Origin: Stenogyne calaminthoides
Taxonomy: Eukaryota; Streptophyta; Magnoliopsida; Lamiales; Lamiaceae
Length of the DNA stretch: 64,000 nucleotides
Assembly (NCBI GenBank): GCA_037126765.1
Contig: JBBCBC010000008.1
Coordinates: 1,488,001 to 1,552,000 of the forward strand
Reading direction: 5' to 3'
Positions 46,479 to 59,343 of this stretch are shown in pieces. The notes beneath the pieces were generated by a model. It was not told the DNA's origin, did no database searches, and saw only the letters and a program-made list of their open reading frames with translations. Made by a program: the position numbers and the translations under genes. Every line of letters begins with the position of its first letter. Position 1 is the stretch's first letter.

Positions 46479-48409
46479 TTATATTATACAATAATTTAGA
46501 AACTTGAAAGAACTATTCAATACGATAAAATGATAAAATGAGATATTCGTTTCCTCAATACGATTTATCAAGTTTTCGTCCTGCGACAACTTCACAACAG
46601 TATACTTAGTCCATCCGTTCCTCAGCTGTAATTTAGATATCTGGAAACGGAAAATAAATTCCCGACCAATCAAAGCTTGAAACTGCTGCGGAGACGTATC
46701 ATCTAACATTCCCTTCATCATTCACATATAAAATAATAAATAATTCCATTGATATATTGCATTATGAAATGCTACTGTAAAATATATAATATGTTTTTGT
46801 CTTAACAATTTAAATAAACTGATGTGTGATTGTGTATAGTTACCTTCTCTAATTCATTTATAATCTGCAATGTTGTTTTACCTAGTAGTGGAATAAGCTC
46901 CTTATCAAACATAGTGACATATGTACATCCAGTGTTGTCTTCAATGCGAACAACCAATTTGTACCTAATTGAAATGTTGGATTAATAGTATTTATTATTT
47001 TTTGTAGAAAACCATGTAAGCATAGACAATTGAATTAAATGACATGATAAAGGTAATATACCTTGTGTGACAAAATTTTTGTTGCTGTCCACAATGTGGC
47101 ATGTCAATTTCCCATCATCCTCAGTAATTTTTTTCCTACATTTTGTGCAGGCTTTATAATACCATCCATGGATAGTATCAATTTCTTGAATGGTAGCTAC
47201 AACTACACAGTAGCATTCCTAAAACACAAAATATTACAATAGAAAAATGTGTCTTATTATTTTACTTTTATATTTCATTGAAATGGAATTATATGTTTTG
47301 ATTGTAGCAGTTGACCTCTACAATGTTCTCGATGCATGAAATGCAGATTACATCCATTTTGTCAGTGAATTCATCATTGGGAGATGAACGACTGCGTTGG
47401 GTAGAAACAATGGTACTTGGAATTGGAACTTCGGTGAGAACAGAATGAATACTGCACACACAAAATAACAGTACAATGTGTAATAATGTATTAATAAGAT
47501 AAATGAGTAATTTATATTTATCAAATTATTAACGAATCACCTCTTTAAAAAATCATGCACTTCAGGTATGTTGGCGTTAATGGTCATGCGACTTGCATAC
47601 ATTGAGTTGGACAAATATTTTCCTTCTATAAAGATTAAAACAATTATGTGTTACGTAGAATTTTTCAAAGTTAATACTCGAATTTTTTTTGTAATAATAC
47701 CTGTATAGTGTTTGTTCACTTTTGCATATTCCAAAACAATGAAAATGTGTTCAGAGGGATGATCATTTTTGTATTTCAGCAGGTTTCTCCCTCCCACAAT
47801 ATCCCATCCCGTACAATGGTATAGTACAATCAAACTACCCGAGTTTTCATCACTTCAATCTTATAGAATGAAGAAGACCATGAAAAAAGATTTCAATCAC
47901 TTTTTTACAAACGAAATATATATATATATATATACATGATAAATTGTAGTCATTTGTTATATGATTTTGGTGATTTTATTATTTTGTATGGATTGCCTCG
48001 ATGGTGAATAATAGGACCTTGAGGCTGTAAAATCAAAATTTCATCACTTCAAGTCATAAGACCTTTCATTTTCGGTGGGACAATGTTCTGGTGAATTTTG
48101 ATTAGGTATTTGTGCAGCGGACAAGTAGCGTATTTTTGGATTTTTGTACCCTATATAGAAAAATAATTTTTGTTAAACCAAAGGGAAACTGCAGATTATG
48201 AATTGACACAAAAAAAAAAAAAATAACGAAAGTTAGAGCAAGGACAACAAAATACTTACATGTTCATCAATCAGTATCATCTCGAAGAAACACTTTTATC
48301 TGGGATCAACTTTCGAGTAAACTATCCACGAACGTTGAACCTTTATTCTAACTCTCCATGTTTCTTTGTCTGTAGTTAGAACATGCAATGGTGAGAATTG
48401 GGCTGCCAT
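46479..48409 (-). pseudogene. Helitron RPA-like single-strand DNA binding protein
   Basis: On the minus strand an ATG at 48407-48409 opens MAAQFSPLHVLTTDKETWRV, then RVRIKVQRSWIVY, resembling the start of plant RPA1-like proteins. A stop codon (48297-48299) falls just before KCFFEMILIDEH, a conserved block. Further on, LLKYKNDHPSEHIFIV lies near 47720-47780, a zinc-ribbon-like block at 47064-47220 reads WYYKACTKCRKKI and LTCHIVDS, and 46870-46970 reads YKLVVRIEDNTGCTYVTMF, as in the RPA C-terminal DNA-binding domain. Plant Helitrons often carry such genes, probably to coat single strands during transposition. The stop argues for decay unless an unseen splice removes it. Confidence 0.75.
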
Positions 48410-50942
48410 AGAAAAATAAATTCATGCGCAATAAGCTGTGCGAAGGAAAACTGATGTGTAATAGTCTTAATATATTGTATGTTCTGCCGTGAAGTATGAA
48501 AGTAAAATAATTGTTGTGGATTAAGTTTAGAAACTGTAGCGTTAGTTTAGTCTTGTTTTGGATTAAGTTTGTAAACCGCAGTTAGTAAATTGGGGAGTTA
48601 TTCTGTTGAGTGCAATTTATAGGGAAAACATTCTTTAAGGTCTTCAAATTTTAAGACTTACTTCATGTAAAAGACAAAAAATAGATAGGAAATACAAAAA
48701 TACCCTTAATATACTTGGGATAAATAATTGATCTTTCCCAAATAATAGTCTAATATATATGGAACGGCCAATTTTTAATTTGAATTTCGAATCAAGAATA
48801 ATTAGCAAATCACGGTATAATATATATGGAATGGCCGATTTTTTGTCCCAAATTAACGCAATTTATGTGCAGATTTTTTATCTAATTGTGTGCAATTTTT
48901 TTATTATCTAATTAATTATAGATTTTAAATTAAAAAAATTTATTGTCTAATAAATTGTGTGCAATTTTTTTTTTAAAATAACTGTGCGCATATTTTTTTT
49001 ATTAACTAATTAATTTTAGATTTTATGTTGAATTTATTTTTATTTTCAAAAAAATTTTGCACACCCCAAATTTTTATTTAATCATTTGTTTTTTTATTAA
49101 AAATTCTACACATTCATAGAAAAAAAATTCTGCACACTCATAAAAATTTTTGCACACTCGTAAAAAGATTCTGCACACCCAATTTTTTTTTAATTTCTAT
49201 ACTTTTATTTAAAATTTTATACACCCCATAATTCTGTACACTCATAAAAAAATTACACACCCATAAAAAATTCTGCACACTTCAATTTTTTTTAATAATT
49301 TACCGTTTATTTAAAAATTCTACACACGGACAAAAAAAAAATCTGCACACCCAATTCTTTTTTTAAACATATATCCTCTTATTTAAAATTTTGCAAATAG
49401 TAAAAAAAATTCTGGCACATGTTAAAAAAAATAATTCTGCACCGAAAAAAATACAGAAATATTTCTCTTTCTCAATCAAAATATCATATGCAACAATTCA
49501 AAAAAAAAAATCAAATTATGGCGTAAAACTAAAAATTTTGCTAAAAATCAGCAAAATTAAAAAAATCCAACAATCTGTCAAATCTAAAAATTCTAACATA
49601 CAAAATTAACAAAACCTAACTGCAAAAAAGCCCCACTTCCGTAAATTAGTGCTTTTATTCACGTCGTGTAACATATTTGCATTTCAACCAAGCTGATTCC
49701 ATTTTCATGCTTATTCAAACCTGTTGAAATCAAAAATGGAAAAATTAAACACCATCAAATTTTAGGATTTTTTTTTTTACTGAGCACAATCAAGAATAAC
49801 TTGCCTTAGCCACGTGAGGCCTCTTTTTGGAAGTACTGACATCTTTTCCTATTTTTGAATGGCTTGAATTGGGAAGCCGTATTAATTCTCAACGAAGGAG
49901 TGATTTTCGGATCTGGAGAAGACCCCCTGGCGAACACCGTGGCGCAGAACAGGACTCAATCCACAAAGCTCGAAGGCCAAGGCCGTCGCCTCTCAGATCC
50001 ACCCAGATCCACAGTCACCTGTCACGTGTGTAGCGACGAAACCCAGATCTGCCGTTTTGAACCGTCGTCGCCCCTCTTCCCGCCGCGCTCAAGTCAACGC
50101 CCATAAAACTCGAACTGCGACCACACATCCGTCCAGATCCGTCGCAGCATCGTCGATCCGTTAAGTTTTTGAGTTTTTATTTATGCTGGGTGAGGGATGT
50201 GGAGAGAGGCGACGGAAATTTTTAGTTTCTTGTGTTTGAGTTGAGTGGTGGTGGTGGGTTGCCGGAGCGGAAGCGGGGGCGGTAGTTGAGAGATGGAGAT
50301 AACATTTTTTTTGGGTGTTAGAGGAATGAGAGGGATTGAGAGAGTGTTTAATGAGCGATATTTAATTTTGACCGGTATTTGATTTTGAAAGGACAATGGG
50401 TATAATTGTCAAATTTTGCACCGTAAGTGCTATTAAAAATGGTAGGATTTAATAGTAATACTTGTTAAAAAATAGAACTTATGAGTAATTTTTCCTAGTA
50501 AATTTGGCTAAATATTTAAATTTGAATGAGTCAGTTGCAAGATATAAAATAGAGCTTGACGGTGAGCGGTTGCAGATTGCAGAAAAGATGGAGATAAAAA
50601 CATGGGTATTGACTCAACAGAGAAATGAGATATTGGAGGAGGCTATTGTTGCGGAATTATTTATCAAAGATTTGAAAAAAAGATTTAAAAAAATAGTGGA
50701 GATGGATAGTTGATTGGGTCAATAGTGAAATATTTAAAAAAGATTTAAACACACGTGTGAATAGTGAAAGATTTGGAATAACAAATTTGAAAATAGGTAA
50801 AAAGGAAACAGACGTTAAAAAAATATAAAAAAAAATGGATTAATTAGAAGTGGGTAAATTTGAATTAGAGGAGATGTGAAGAGACACGTGGCATTGAAAA
50901 ACTTGGAATTAGAACTAAGGGTGATATATAATATATATTAGA
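48410..50942. other. Helitron 5' region with low-complexity and repeat blocks
   Basis: Contains TATATATGGAA(C/T)GGCC at about 48754 and 48825, a block of degenerate (A/T)TTCTGCACAC(T/C)C phrases at 49080-49440, and a GC-richer block at 49890-50160. The 69-codon frame at 50504-50713 (MAKYLNLNESVARYKIELDG at its start) has a lysine/glutamate-rich, coiled-coil-like composition; I do not recognise it. The end near 50942 is the proposed Helitron 5' terminus. Confidence 0.4.
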
Positions 50943-52559
50943 CATATAATAAGACACACTAATAACTGGCATAAACCACTCTAATGCCCCAAAATTCGAC
51001 GGATAGAGTAACTCAACTCACAAATAGTTAAATAAGGATAATGACATTGTAACAACAAACACACTGATAATAGAAATAAAGCACTCAAATGCCCAAAAAT
51101 TCGACTCAACTCACAAATAGTTAAAAGCAAACTATAATGTAAACGAGTTTCACAAAAGGGGTTCGTGAAACTGATTAAGAGATATGATTTATATTACTAA
51201 AAAATATTAATTATAATAATTAAAGGGTATTGTACATGATACTAAATGGTATAACTTACATCACAATAGTAGTATTAATAGTGATAACAAAAAAGTGTGA
51301 TTAACAAAATAAAAGTGTATTAATCGTGATTATTGAAGGGTCAAATTTGTATATATCGAACCAATTTAACAATTAACAAATTTTACAAGATACCTTATCA
51401 TAGTTAAATAGTTATATATTTTCGCTTACATCGTTAGTTTATCTGGTGTTTTAGTTTTTAACAGAGAGATTTGACTATATATTTTTCATTTGCTAAGTTT
51501 GAAATACATAAGATATTTTAGTTTAGTTATTTTGAAGACCAAATAATTATCCCAAATTTTATTAATTTTGAGAATTGATAACATGACATAAGAAACCAGT
51601 AACACAAAGATCCTCTATACTTTAGTGTCATCCCATCTCCTATAAATGCTCTTCTTTCGATCTTTCTTGACCAATTATTTAAATTTGTAGACAAATTTTA
51701 AAAAAAATGCAAAATAGAACAACACCTAATGTTAAATATAACTAGAACCCCAACCCTAGCAACATAAAATATAAGACAAATTTTCCTGTGCATTGGTGAA
51801 ATTTAATTTTAAAAACTCTTATTCTATTTTTTTTTGTTTTAATTTTTTTTTCTTTTTTTAATTTCGATTTTATTTTAACTTTAATTTCAGTTTTAGATAG
51901 TTTTTTTTTTAATTTTTTAATTTTTTAATATCCGACCCCAAACCCGGCCCGAGTGGTTCATGATTCACTAGGCCCAAGTGATTCATGGTTCACCCGGACC
52001 CGAATTGTTTATATATGATTTAGGGTTCAATGTTTAGGGGTTAGGGTTTAGAGTGCACCAATTTGGATTGGTGCATGGAGTGCACAGGAGAGTGACCAAA
52101 AATAAAAAGGTCTCGTGTGCACTAGGTGCACCATAAAATTCAAGTGCATTTATTAAACATGCAATTTATTTTAATATTTGTTTATATTGAAACATAATTT
52201 GTTCAATATAAAACAGGTTGAACGTTTCAATGAAAATACTTGCATGTTTCAATTAGATAAATTGCACATAAAAAATACACTTAAATTGCACAGTTCACCT
52301 TATCATATATAAAATGACTAAATCTTGTGTGCATCTAATATATCGTGCATTCCATAGTAATTTTAGAGCTATGCAATCTGTTGAATTGAAATATACAACT
52401 TGTTTACACTGAATCATGCAGATCATGTTGTATATTTTAATATAAAAAATTAAATAATTATAAAATACACCACCCTATAAAATACAGTACTTTTTAGCCC
52501 AACATAAAATACAAAGATTAAGATTTACCTTATCTCTTGAATACATACCTTTTTTTGTA
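50943..52559. other. AT-rich intergenic sequence upstream of eIF4G
   Basis: No gene seen. It contains ATTCGAC and CTCAACTCACAAATAGTTAAA phrases repeated at 50995-51040 and 51100-51125, so a small duplication of about 100 bp is likely. The dispersed repeat at 51930-52140 lies within it. Confidence 0.45.
51930..52140. repeat. dispersed repeat with GGTTCATGG motif, copy 2
   Basis: Contains CCCGGCCCGAGTGGTTCATG, then GTGATTCATGGTTCACCCGG, then telomere-like TTAGGGTTCAATGTTTAGGG and GGGTTAGGGTTTAG. These match copy 3 at 63070-63250 in the same direction and copy 1 at 34700 inverted. Ends are not resolved. Confidence 0.55.
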
Positions 52560-52599
52560 TTATTATTGGAAATTTAGTTAATTTCCTTCGTATACACGA

Positions 52600-53018
52600 T
52601 AGATACACACAAGTGTGTGCGCATTTACGCCCTTTCACCTCCTTCTCTCTATACTTACCATACACAAACACAAAACAAAATCATCGCCTTAACACACACA
52701 CTACTCCCTTCTTTTATTATTTCTTCTTCTTCTCCGCCTCTTTCACCCCCTATAACGGCGTCGCCGGTCATGCTTCCCGCCATTGTCGTCTCCCATTAGA
52801 AACCCTAATTTAAGTGTCTACCACTCCAGGTAACTATAATTTTGCATTCGAATTTTTACATTAATTGTTACCTCTCCGCCGTTAAGATTGTTTCTTTATT
52901 TGAATGTGCTACAAATTTCTTATTTTGATGGTTTGATTTGATCGGTGGATCTTCCTAGGGTGAGATATTGCTCTAGAATCATTGGAAGGCGGTTATTTTT
53001 CATTAAAGGTAAGGATTT
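52600..53018 (+). promoter_or_regulatory. eIF4G 5' leader with telo-box and possible leader intron
   Basis: A pyrimidine-rich leader (52625-52790) includes a telo-box AAACCCTAA at 52800-52808. A possible leader intron runs from a GTAACT donor at 52830 to an AG at 52958 (TTCCTAG), but this is not required by the coding frame. A 66-codon upstream frame at 52613-52813 may be chance. Confidence 0.5.
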
Positions 53019-56000
53019 ATGTCCTATAATCAATCGAGGGCTGAGAGGAGCGAGTCGACGCAATACAGGAAAACCGGCCGATCCGGTAACACTACCAATC
53101 AGCAGCGTCACTTCCAGGGCGGCGCCTCCACTAAGGGCGGTGGCGGCGCCCATACCAATCCTGCTAGCCGTAGGTACGCCTTCCATGGTAAATTTAATTA
53201 CCTAGGGTTTGGCTTATGTTATGTGCCAATTATTATGTACACATGGACGTGTGTTTTGATTGATGGCTGGTGTACGCGTGATTTATTTTGTTTACGTATG
53301 TAATTAGGGTTTGCGCCTGTTTTTGGTGGGTTTGAGTGGTGAAAGATGTGCTAATTTGTTATTTTGTCTCTTTGGTGCAGTTTTAAGAAGCATAATAGCA
53401 ATGCACAAGGTACTTACTCGAGGGTAAGAAGCCCGAATGTGGAATCAGACTCTGGCGCCCATGCTGTGCATAATGGTCCTGATGAGCACCAGCTAACTCA
53501 TAGTATGTGATTAAATTTTTTGTTTGTTCTCTTGTTGGGTGGTAGTGTTTGGGGAGTTGGGAATTTATTGGTTGCCAGGAAATAATCCAAGTTATTGTAG
53601 CACCATTATGTTAGAAAGTCTTCTTTCCATGAAGATTCTGGTTTTGATCTTATTTCTTCCTACTATTATTTTTCAATTTCTAATATCTGATGCATCAATT
53701 CTAGGGGCATCTGATGCACCAGTTACCAGCACTCCCGCCACTATCAAGCCAGCAGGTGGTCCTACTCAAAAAATCAATCAAGCTGCTCCTAGAGCTCCGT
53801 CGTCTAATGTTCCCACTGCAGCTCCAACATCCAATGTCCCTGTTGCTAATCCCGAGTCTGGGGTCCCAACAACACCTGCAAAAGGTATGGATTATTGATC
53901 ACTTGTATATTTTTTGCTGTTGAAATGATTTTCAATGTATTGTTAGAATAAAATTTTACATAGTTCCTTTGTATGTCAGAGAAATGTAAGAGAGTGTTCT
54001 GTCAACTGATGCTTTGAGCTTTCATTTATTATCCCAGGTTCAGGAGATTCATCATTTCCCCTGCAGTTTGGATCCATAAGTCCTGGTTTTATGAATGGGG
54101 TGCAGGTATCCTGACATTGCATGGAAGTCTTCTGTATTAACGTTCTTAATCTCTTAACATACTTCCTTATTGTTGAAGGTGCTCTTTTTTTTTTTTGTTA
54201 TCTAGATACCCGCCCGAACAAGCTCCGCACCACCTAATTTGGATGAGCAGAAAAAAGCACAGGTTAGATGTTTTCCATCTGCCAGTTTACATGTGATCCG
54301 AAAGTTGCTAACAGATGGAAAAGGATTGAGTAGTATGCCATGTTTATGATGGGAACTAACGTATAATTTGTGTTTGTAACCCCCTCTACAATTTTTTTAT
54401 TTATTTTATTATTTTACTAAACGTGATGACAGATATGCTCCTCTATAGATTATGTTATAAATGGTTTTATTTTTTTACTTCAGGCTCGTCAAGGCTTGTT
54501 AAGAGCTGCTCCTGCTATGCCAATTCCTCTGCCCAAGCAGCAGGTTGCGAAGAAGGATGCAGAGGCTACTGACCCAGTGTCCAAATCTAAAAGGGATGCA
54601 CAAATTTCAGCTTCCCCACCTGTAATTCAATCTCACAAACCGTCTTTACATCCTATTCCTGGAATGCCAATTCAAATGCCATTTCACCAGCCCCATGTTC
54701 CAGTACAGTTTGGGGGTCCTAATCCTCAAATTCAGTCTCAAGGAACATCGTTGCCTCTAACAATGCAGATGCCTTTACCTTTAGGGAATCCTCAAATGCA
54801 GCAGCCTATGTTTATTTCAGGTCTCCAGCCACATCCTATGCAGTCTCAAGGAATGATCCATCAGGGACAGAACTTTAACTTTCCATCACATATGGGTCAT
54901 CAGCTACCTCCTCCTATGGGTAATATGGGAATGAACATGGCCCCACACCCACAGTTTCCCCAGCAGCAGGCTGGAAAATACAGTGGTTCTCGAAAAACCG
55001 TTAAGATTACCCATCCTGACACTCATGAAGAGTTGATGCTTGATGGCTCGCCTGGTCCTAGGTCACTTCATATTGTGCCACCTCAATCACAGCCTATCCC
55101 ATCCTTTCCTCCTAATCACCAGATGAATTATTTTCCCAATTCTTATAATTCGAATTCTATCTATATCCCTGCTGCGAGCTCTGTTCCAATGAACAGCACT
55201 CAAGTTCCACCCACTTCTCAGCCACCAAGGTTCTATAACCAGGTTAGTGACAACTTTATTAGATTATCTCTGTTTGAATATCATGTTAGCATAATAGAAC
55301 CCATGTTTTTTAACATGGCATGCCCATTAATTACTTCGTTTTCCGTAGGTGACTGTAAAACCGCCAGTTGGCTATCATGGGGAGAAAGAGCCATCATCAA
55401 CAAGCTCAATTTCTGTCAAAAAGGCAGAGTCTTTAGAACCTTCCAGGTCAAAACCTGGTTTAGGAGCATCATCTACATCTGGTTCTAGCAATATTGAGAG
55501 TAGTGCGCAGAACAGTTCAGCTTCTGTTTCAGCTCTTGTGGATGGTTCTCCATCAACATCAACTAGCTCTGCTGCTGAATCAAGAAATGCAGTAGTTGTG
55601 CTTGATTCCATCAAAGATAAATGTAATGAACCAGGCAATATAGGCCGTCAGGATGAGGTATTTGTGGTTGGTTTGTTTATTGGTACAGTAGGCAGTAAGT
55701 GCCATCCACATTAAGAAAATTTACTATGATTTATTAACATGATATCCCTATTATTTCAGGTTGGCTGGCAGTCGGCCTCACAATCATGCTTGCCTTCTCA
55801 ATCCTCAGAAGCTGAAGCAGTGAATACAAAATCTACTCCTACAATTAATTCGGTACCTGAAACTGCTGAGCAATCAATATCAACAAGTGTAACTGCACCT
55901 GAGGCTTCTAAGATATCAAGCGAGGTTATTGCAGAAGGAAAGGCAGGTGATGCATCTGTAAATTTTGGTGTGGAAGGTTTAGATAGCAGAAATGCAGAGC

Positions 56001-59000
56001 TGGACACGGTAGGGGCAAAAGAAGAAGACACAAATATTGATAAAGATAGTCTGGAAAAGTCTGTAAGAGTTCTTTCTCTAGAATCTTCAGAAATTACCGG
56101 GAAAGTTGTGGAGAATGCTGGTGGTCTATTGGAATGCACAGAGGAAAATCAAGGAGAATCTGTAGGTGATTATGTTGTGGCATCTTCTCACCCTGGAGGT
56201 GATAAACATACCGATAGCTCTGTGTCAGTAAATGGTTTATCTACAGAAGATAATAAAATTTCTAAATCAGACACATCATTAAGTGTGCCTGACAACGCTG
56301 ATACTGTAGAATCAACTACTACGAAGTCTTTGGCTCCTCAAGATGATGACTTGAAACCTGAAAATGTAGCTACAGACAATAATAATGGTGGCTTAGATTC
56401 TACTTCCTCAAGTGTCAAGGACAATAAAGTTATATCCGATATAAATGTGGCAAAAAGTGCTGTACCCATAGTGAAGAAGAAGAAAAAAGCTTTACTTAGA
56501 AAAGCAGAAGCTGCTGGTACAAGTTCTGATCTTTATAATGCATACAAGGGCCCTGAAGAAAAGAAAGAAACTATAGCCTCTGCAGAGATCCTGGAAGAAA
56601 CTTCAAGCATTAGTGCTGAGCAGAAATCTGCTGAAATGTATCAAGAGAATGGCATTTCAAATGAGAAACCTCCTCAGAGTAAATTGGAGCCAGATGATTG
56701 GGAAGATGCGGCTGAAATATCTCCACAGTTGCACACTTCAAAAAATGATAAGGATAATGAAAATGAATCAATGACTAAGAAGTACTCCAGAGATTTCCTT
56801 CTTAAATTCGCGGAGCAATGTGATGATCTTCCAGAAGGATTTGAGATTACTTCAGACATAGCAGATGCATTGATGGTTTCTAGTTCCAATGTATCACGAA
56901 ATATTGACAGGCCGGTTGGAGGTTCCAGACCAGATCGCCGTGCGAGTGGCTACGGAGATGAGGATAAATGGAACAAAATGCATGGAGTTCATATGTCGGG
57001 GGGACGAGGTGATATGCGGGCTGATGTGGGATATGTGGGCAATGTGGTTGGTTTTCGTCCTGGGCAAGGGCAAGGAGGTAATTATGGTGTTTTGAGGAAT
57101 CCTCGGGCTCAGACACCTGTCCAATATGGTGGGGGCATCCTCCCTGGGCTGATGCAGCCCCTTGGTCCACAGGGAGGAGTCCTGCAAAGGAATAATTCTG
57201 ACTCTGACAGGTGGCAGCGAGGAACTGGTTTTCAGAAGGGTTTAATGCCTTCTCCTCATACACCACTCCCTGTAATGCACAAAGCTGAGAAGAAATATGA
57301 AATAGGTAATGTCGCTGATGAGGAACAAGCAAAGCAGAGGCAGTTGAAGGGCATATTGAACAAGCTTACCCCTCAAAATTTCGAAAAACTTTTTCAACAA
57401 GTTAAACAGGTGAACATTGATAATGGTGTCACGCTGTCTGGTGTGATCTCTCAGATATTTGATAAAGCGCTGACGGAGCCTACTTTCTGTGAGATGTATG
57501 CTGACTTCTGCTTTCACCTTGCCACGGATTTGCCTGAGCTGATTGTGGAAAATGATAAAATTACTTTCAAGAGATTACTCCTGAATAAATGCCAGGAAGA
57601 ATTCGAGAGAGGAGAAAGAGAGGAAGAGGAGGCTAATAAAGCTGACGAGGAAGGTGAAGCTAAACTGACGGGAGAAGAGAGGGAGGAGAAGAGACTCCAA
57701 GCCCGGAGACGCATGTTAGGTAATATTAGACTTATTGGAGAACTATACAAAAAGAGGATGTTGACCGAGAGAATAATGCACGAATGCATAAATAAACTGT
57801 TGGGTCAATACCAGAATCCTGATGAAGAAAACATTGAAGCCTTGTGTAAACTAATGAGCACCATCGGCGAAATGATAGATCACCCCAAAGCGAAGGACCA
57901 TATGGACGCTTATTTCGACATTATGACACAGATGTCCAATAATATGAAACTGTCTTCCAGGGTGAGATTCATGCTGAAAGACGCCATTGACCTCAGAAAA
58001 AACAAGTGGCAGCAGCGTAGGAAAGTTGAAGGTCCTAAAAAGATCGATGAAGTACACCGAGATGCCGCTCAAGAGCGGCAGTTGCAGTCTAGCCGGCTCG
58101 CTCGTGCTCCGAACATGGGTGGCTCTATTCGAAGGGGCCCACATATGGATTTTGGTTCTAGAGCTCCTAGCATGCTGTCTCCCCCAGGTTCACAAATGGG
58201 CGGTTTTCGTACGGGCCCACCACAGCTACGTGGGCATGGCTCTCAGGATGTACGTGACGAGAGACATTCATATGCTCTGCCTCAAAGACCCCTTGCTGAT
58301 GAGTCCATCACTCTTGGGCCCCACGGTGGTCTTGTCAGGGGAATGGCTTTCAGAGGGCAGGCACCCACACCTGGCATTCGTTTGGCTGAAATGCCTAGTC
58401 CTGGGGATGCGCGACGGATGGGCCCTGGTCTAAATGGATTCTGTTCGATTCCAGAACGTGCAGGTTATGGCCCACGAGAGGAACTTATGCCAAGATTTGT
58501 GCCAGATAGGTTTATCTCTCCATCTAATTATGATCAGGTAGATCCACAAGAACGAAATGTTGCATATGGGAATAGAGAGTTTAGAAATACAGATCGTGGC
58601 TTTGATAGATCTCTGCCTCCTCCACCTGCTCGTGGTGGCCATCCAACTAGTAATAATGCTTCTTCAGAAAAGGTATGGCCAGAAGAGCAATTGCGGGGCA
58701 AGTCCTTGGCAGCTATTAAAGAATTCTACAGGTATTGCTGTGCCTCCAATTTGGATGTTTATTATTTTGTTATTTCCAGACTATACATGCCCATGGTCAA
58801 TAAGCTATTAGCATGAGGGGAACTTGGAAGATATCCTCTCTGCAAGGCTGCGCAACCTAATTAACTTGCATATCTCCTTCTTATTCTTTTTTTTATCACT
58901 CTCTAATGCTACGTGTATGAAACCATGTATAGCCACATTAAGCTATCTTTACTGTGTGCATTAAGTGGTTTGATAATATTGGGTGGCAATCAGTGCCCAT

Positions 59001-59312
59001 CTGAGAGGAATAATTAATATGTCATTGTAGTTGCTTAAAGCATCTTCTTGAGTACTGAAGCAAAATAGGGAACTGGGGCTTGTGATGGGACTTGCACAGT
59101 ACACCTGTCCATCTTCATCCCAGATTGTTCTTTTCTTTAGAATGACTATAGGGATAAATCTCTTAACATTCGAGTTTCTAACAGCTGGAGTTTAAGATTT
59201 TACTAGTATTTTTTACACTTCTTAAGTTCTGCCACGTGTATGAAATTATGATGGAATACTTGAAGTAACATAATAGCAACAGTCGGGTTCATTGCTGGCA
59301 ACTTGCTTACTG

Positions 59313-59343
<31 letters not shown>

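Larger units (their letters stand above)
35024..50942 (-). mobile_element. autonomous-type Helitron, about 15.9 kb, partly decayed
   Basis: The 3' end on the minus strand shows a hairpin (35036-35050) followed by CTAG (35024-35027) and T outside, the standard Helitron terminus. Inside are a Rep/helicase gene and an RPA-like gene, both coded on the minus strand, as in plant autonomous Helitrons. The suggested 5' end at 50941-50942 starts TCTAATATATATT and is followed by a GCCACGTGTC phrase that I associate with plant Helitron 5' regions, but the base before TC is G rather than the expected A, so this end is less sure. The element spread by rolling-circle type transposition; coding breaks suggest this copy is now inactive. 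Confidence 0.72.

Noticed and set aside
49080..49440. CRISPR-like array from repeated TTCTGCACAC phrases
   Set aside because: Spacing and repeats are irregular and AT-rich, and this is plant nuclear DNA; it is low-complexity sequence.
52613..52813. 66-codon ORF before eIF4G as a regulatory peptide
   Set aside because: Low-complexity composition from a pyrimidine-rich leader and no sign of conservation available; kept only as a remark.
56880..57332. Long minus-strand open frames inside eIF4G exon 8
   Set aside because: They are shadows of the well-supported plus-strand exon.
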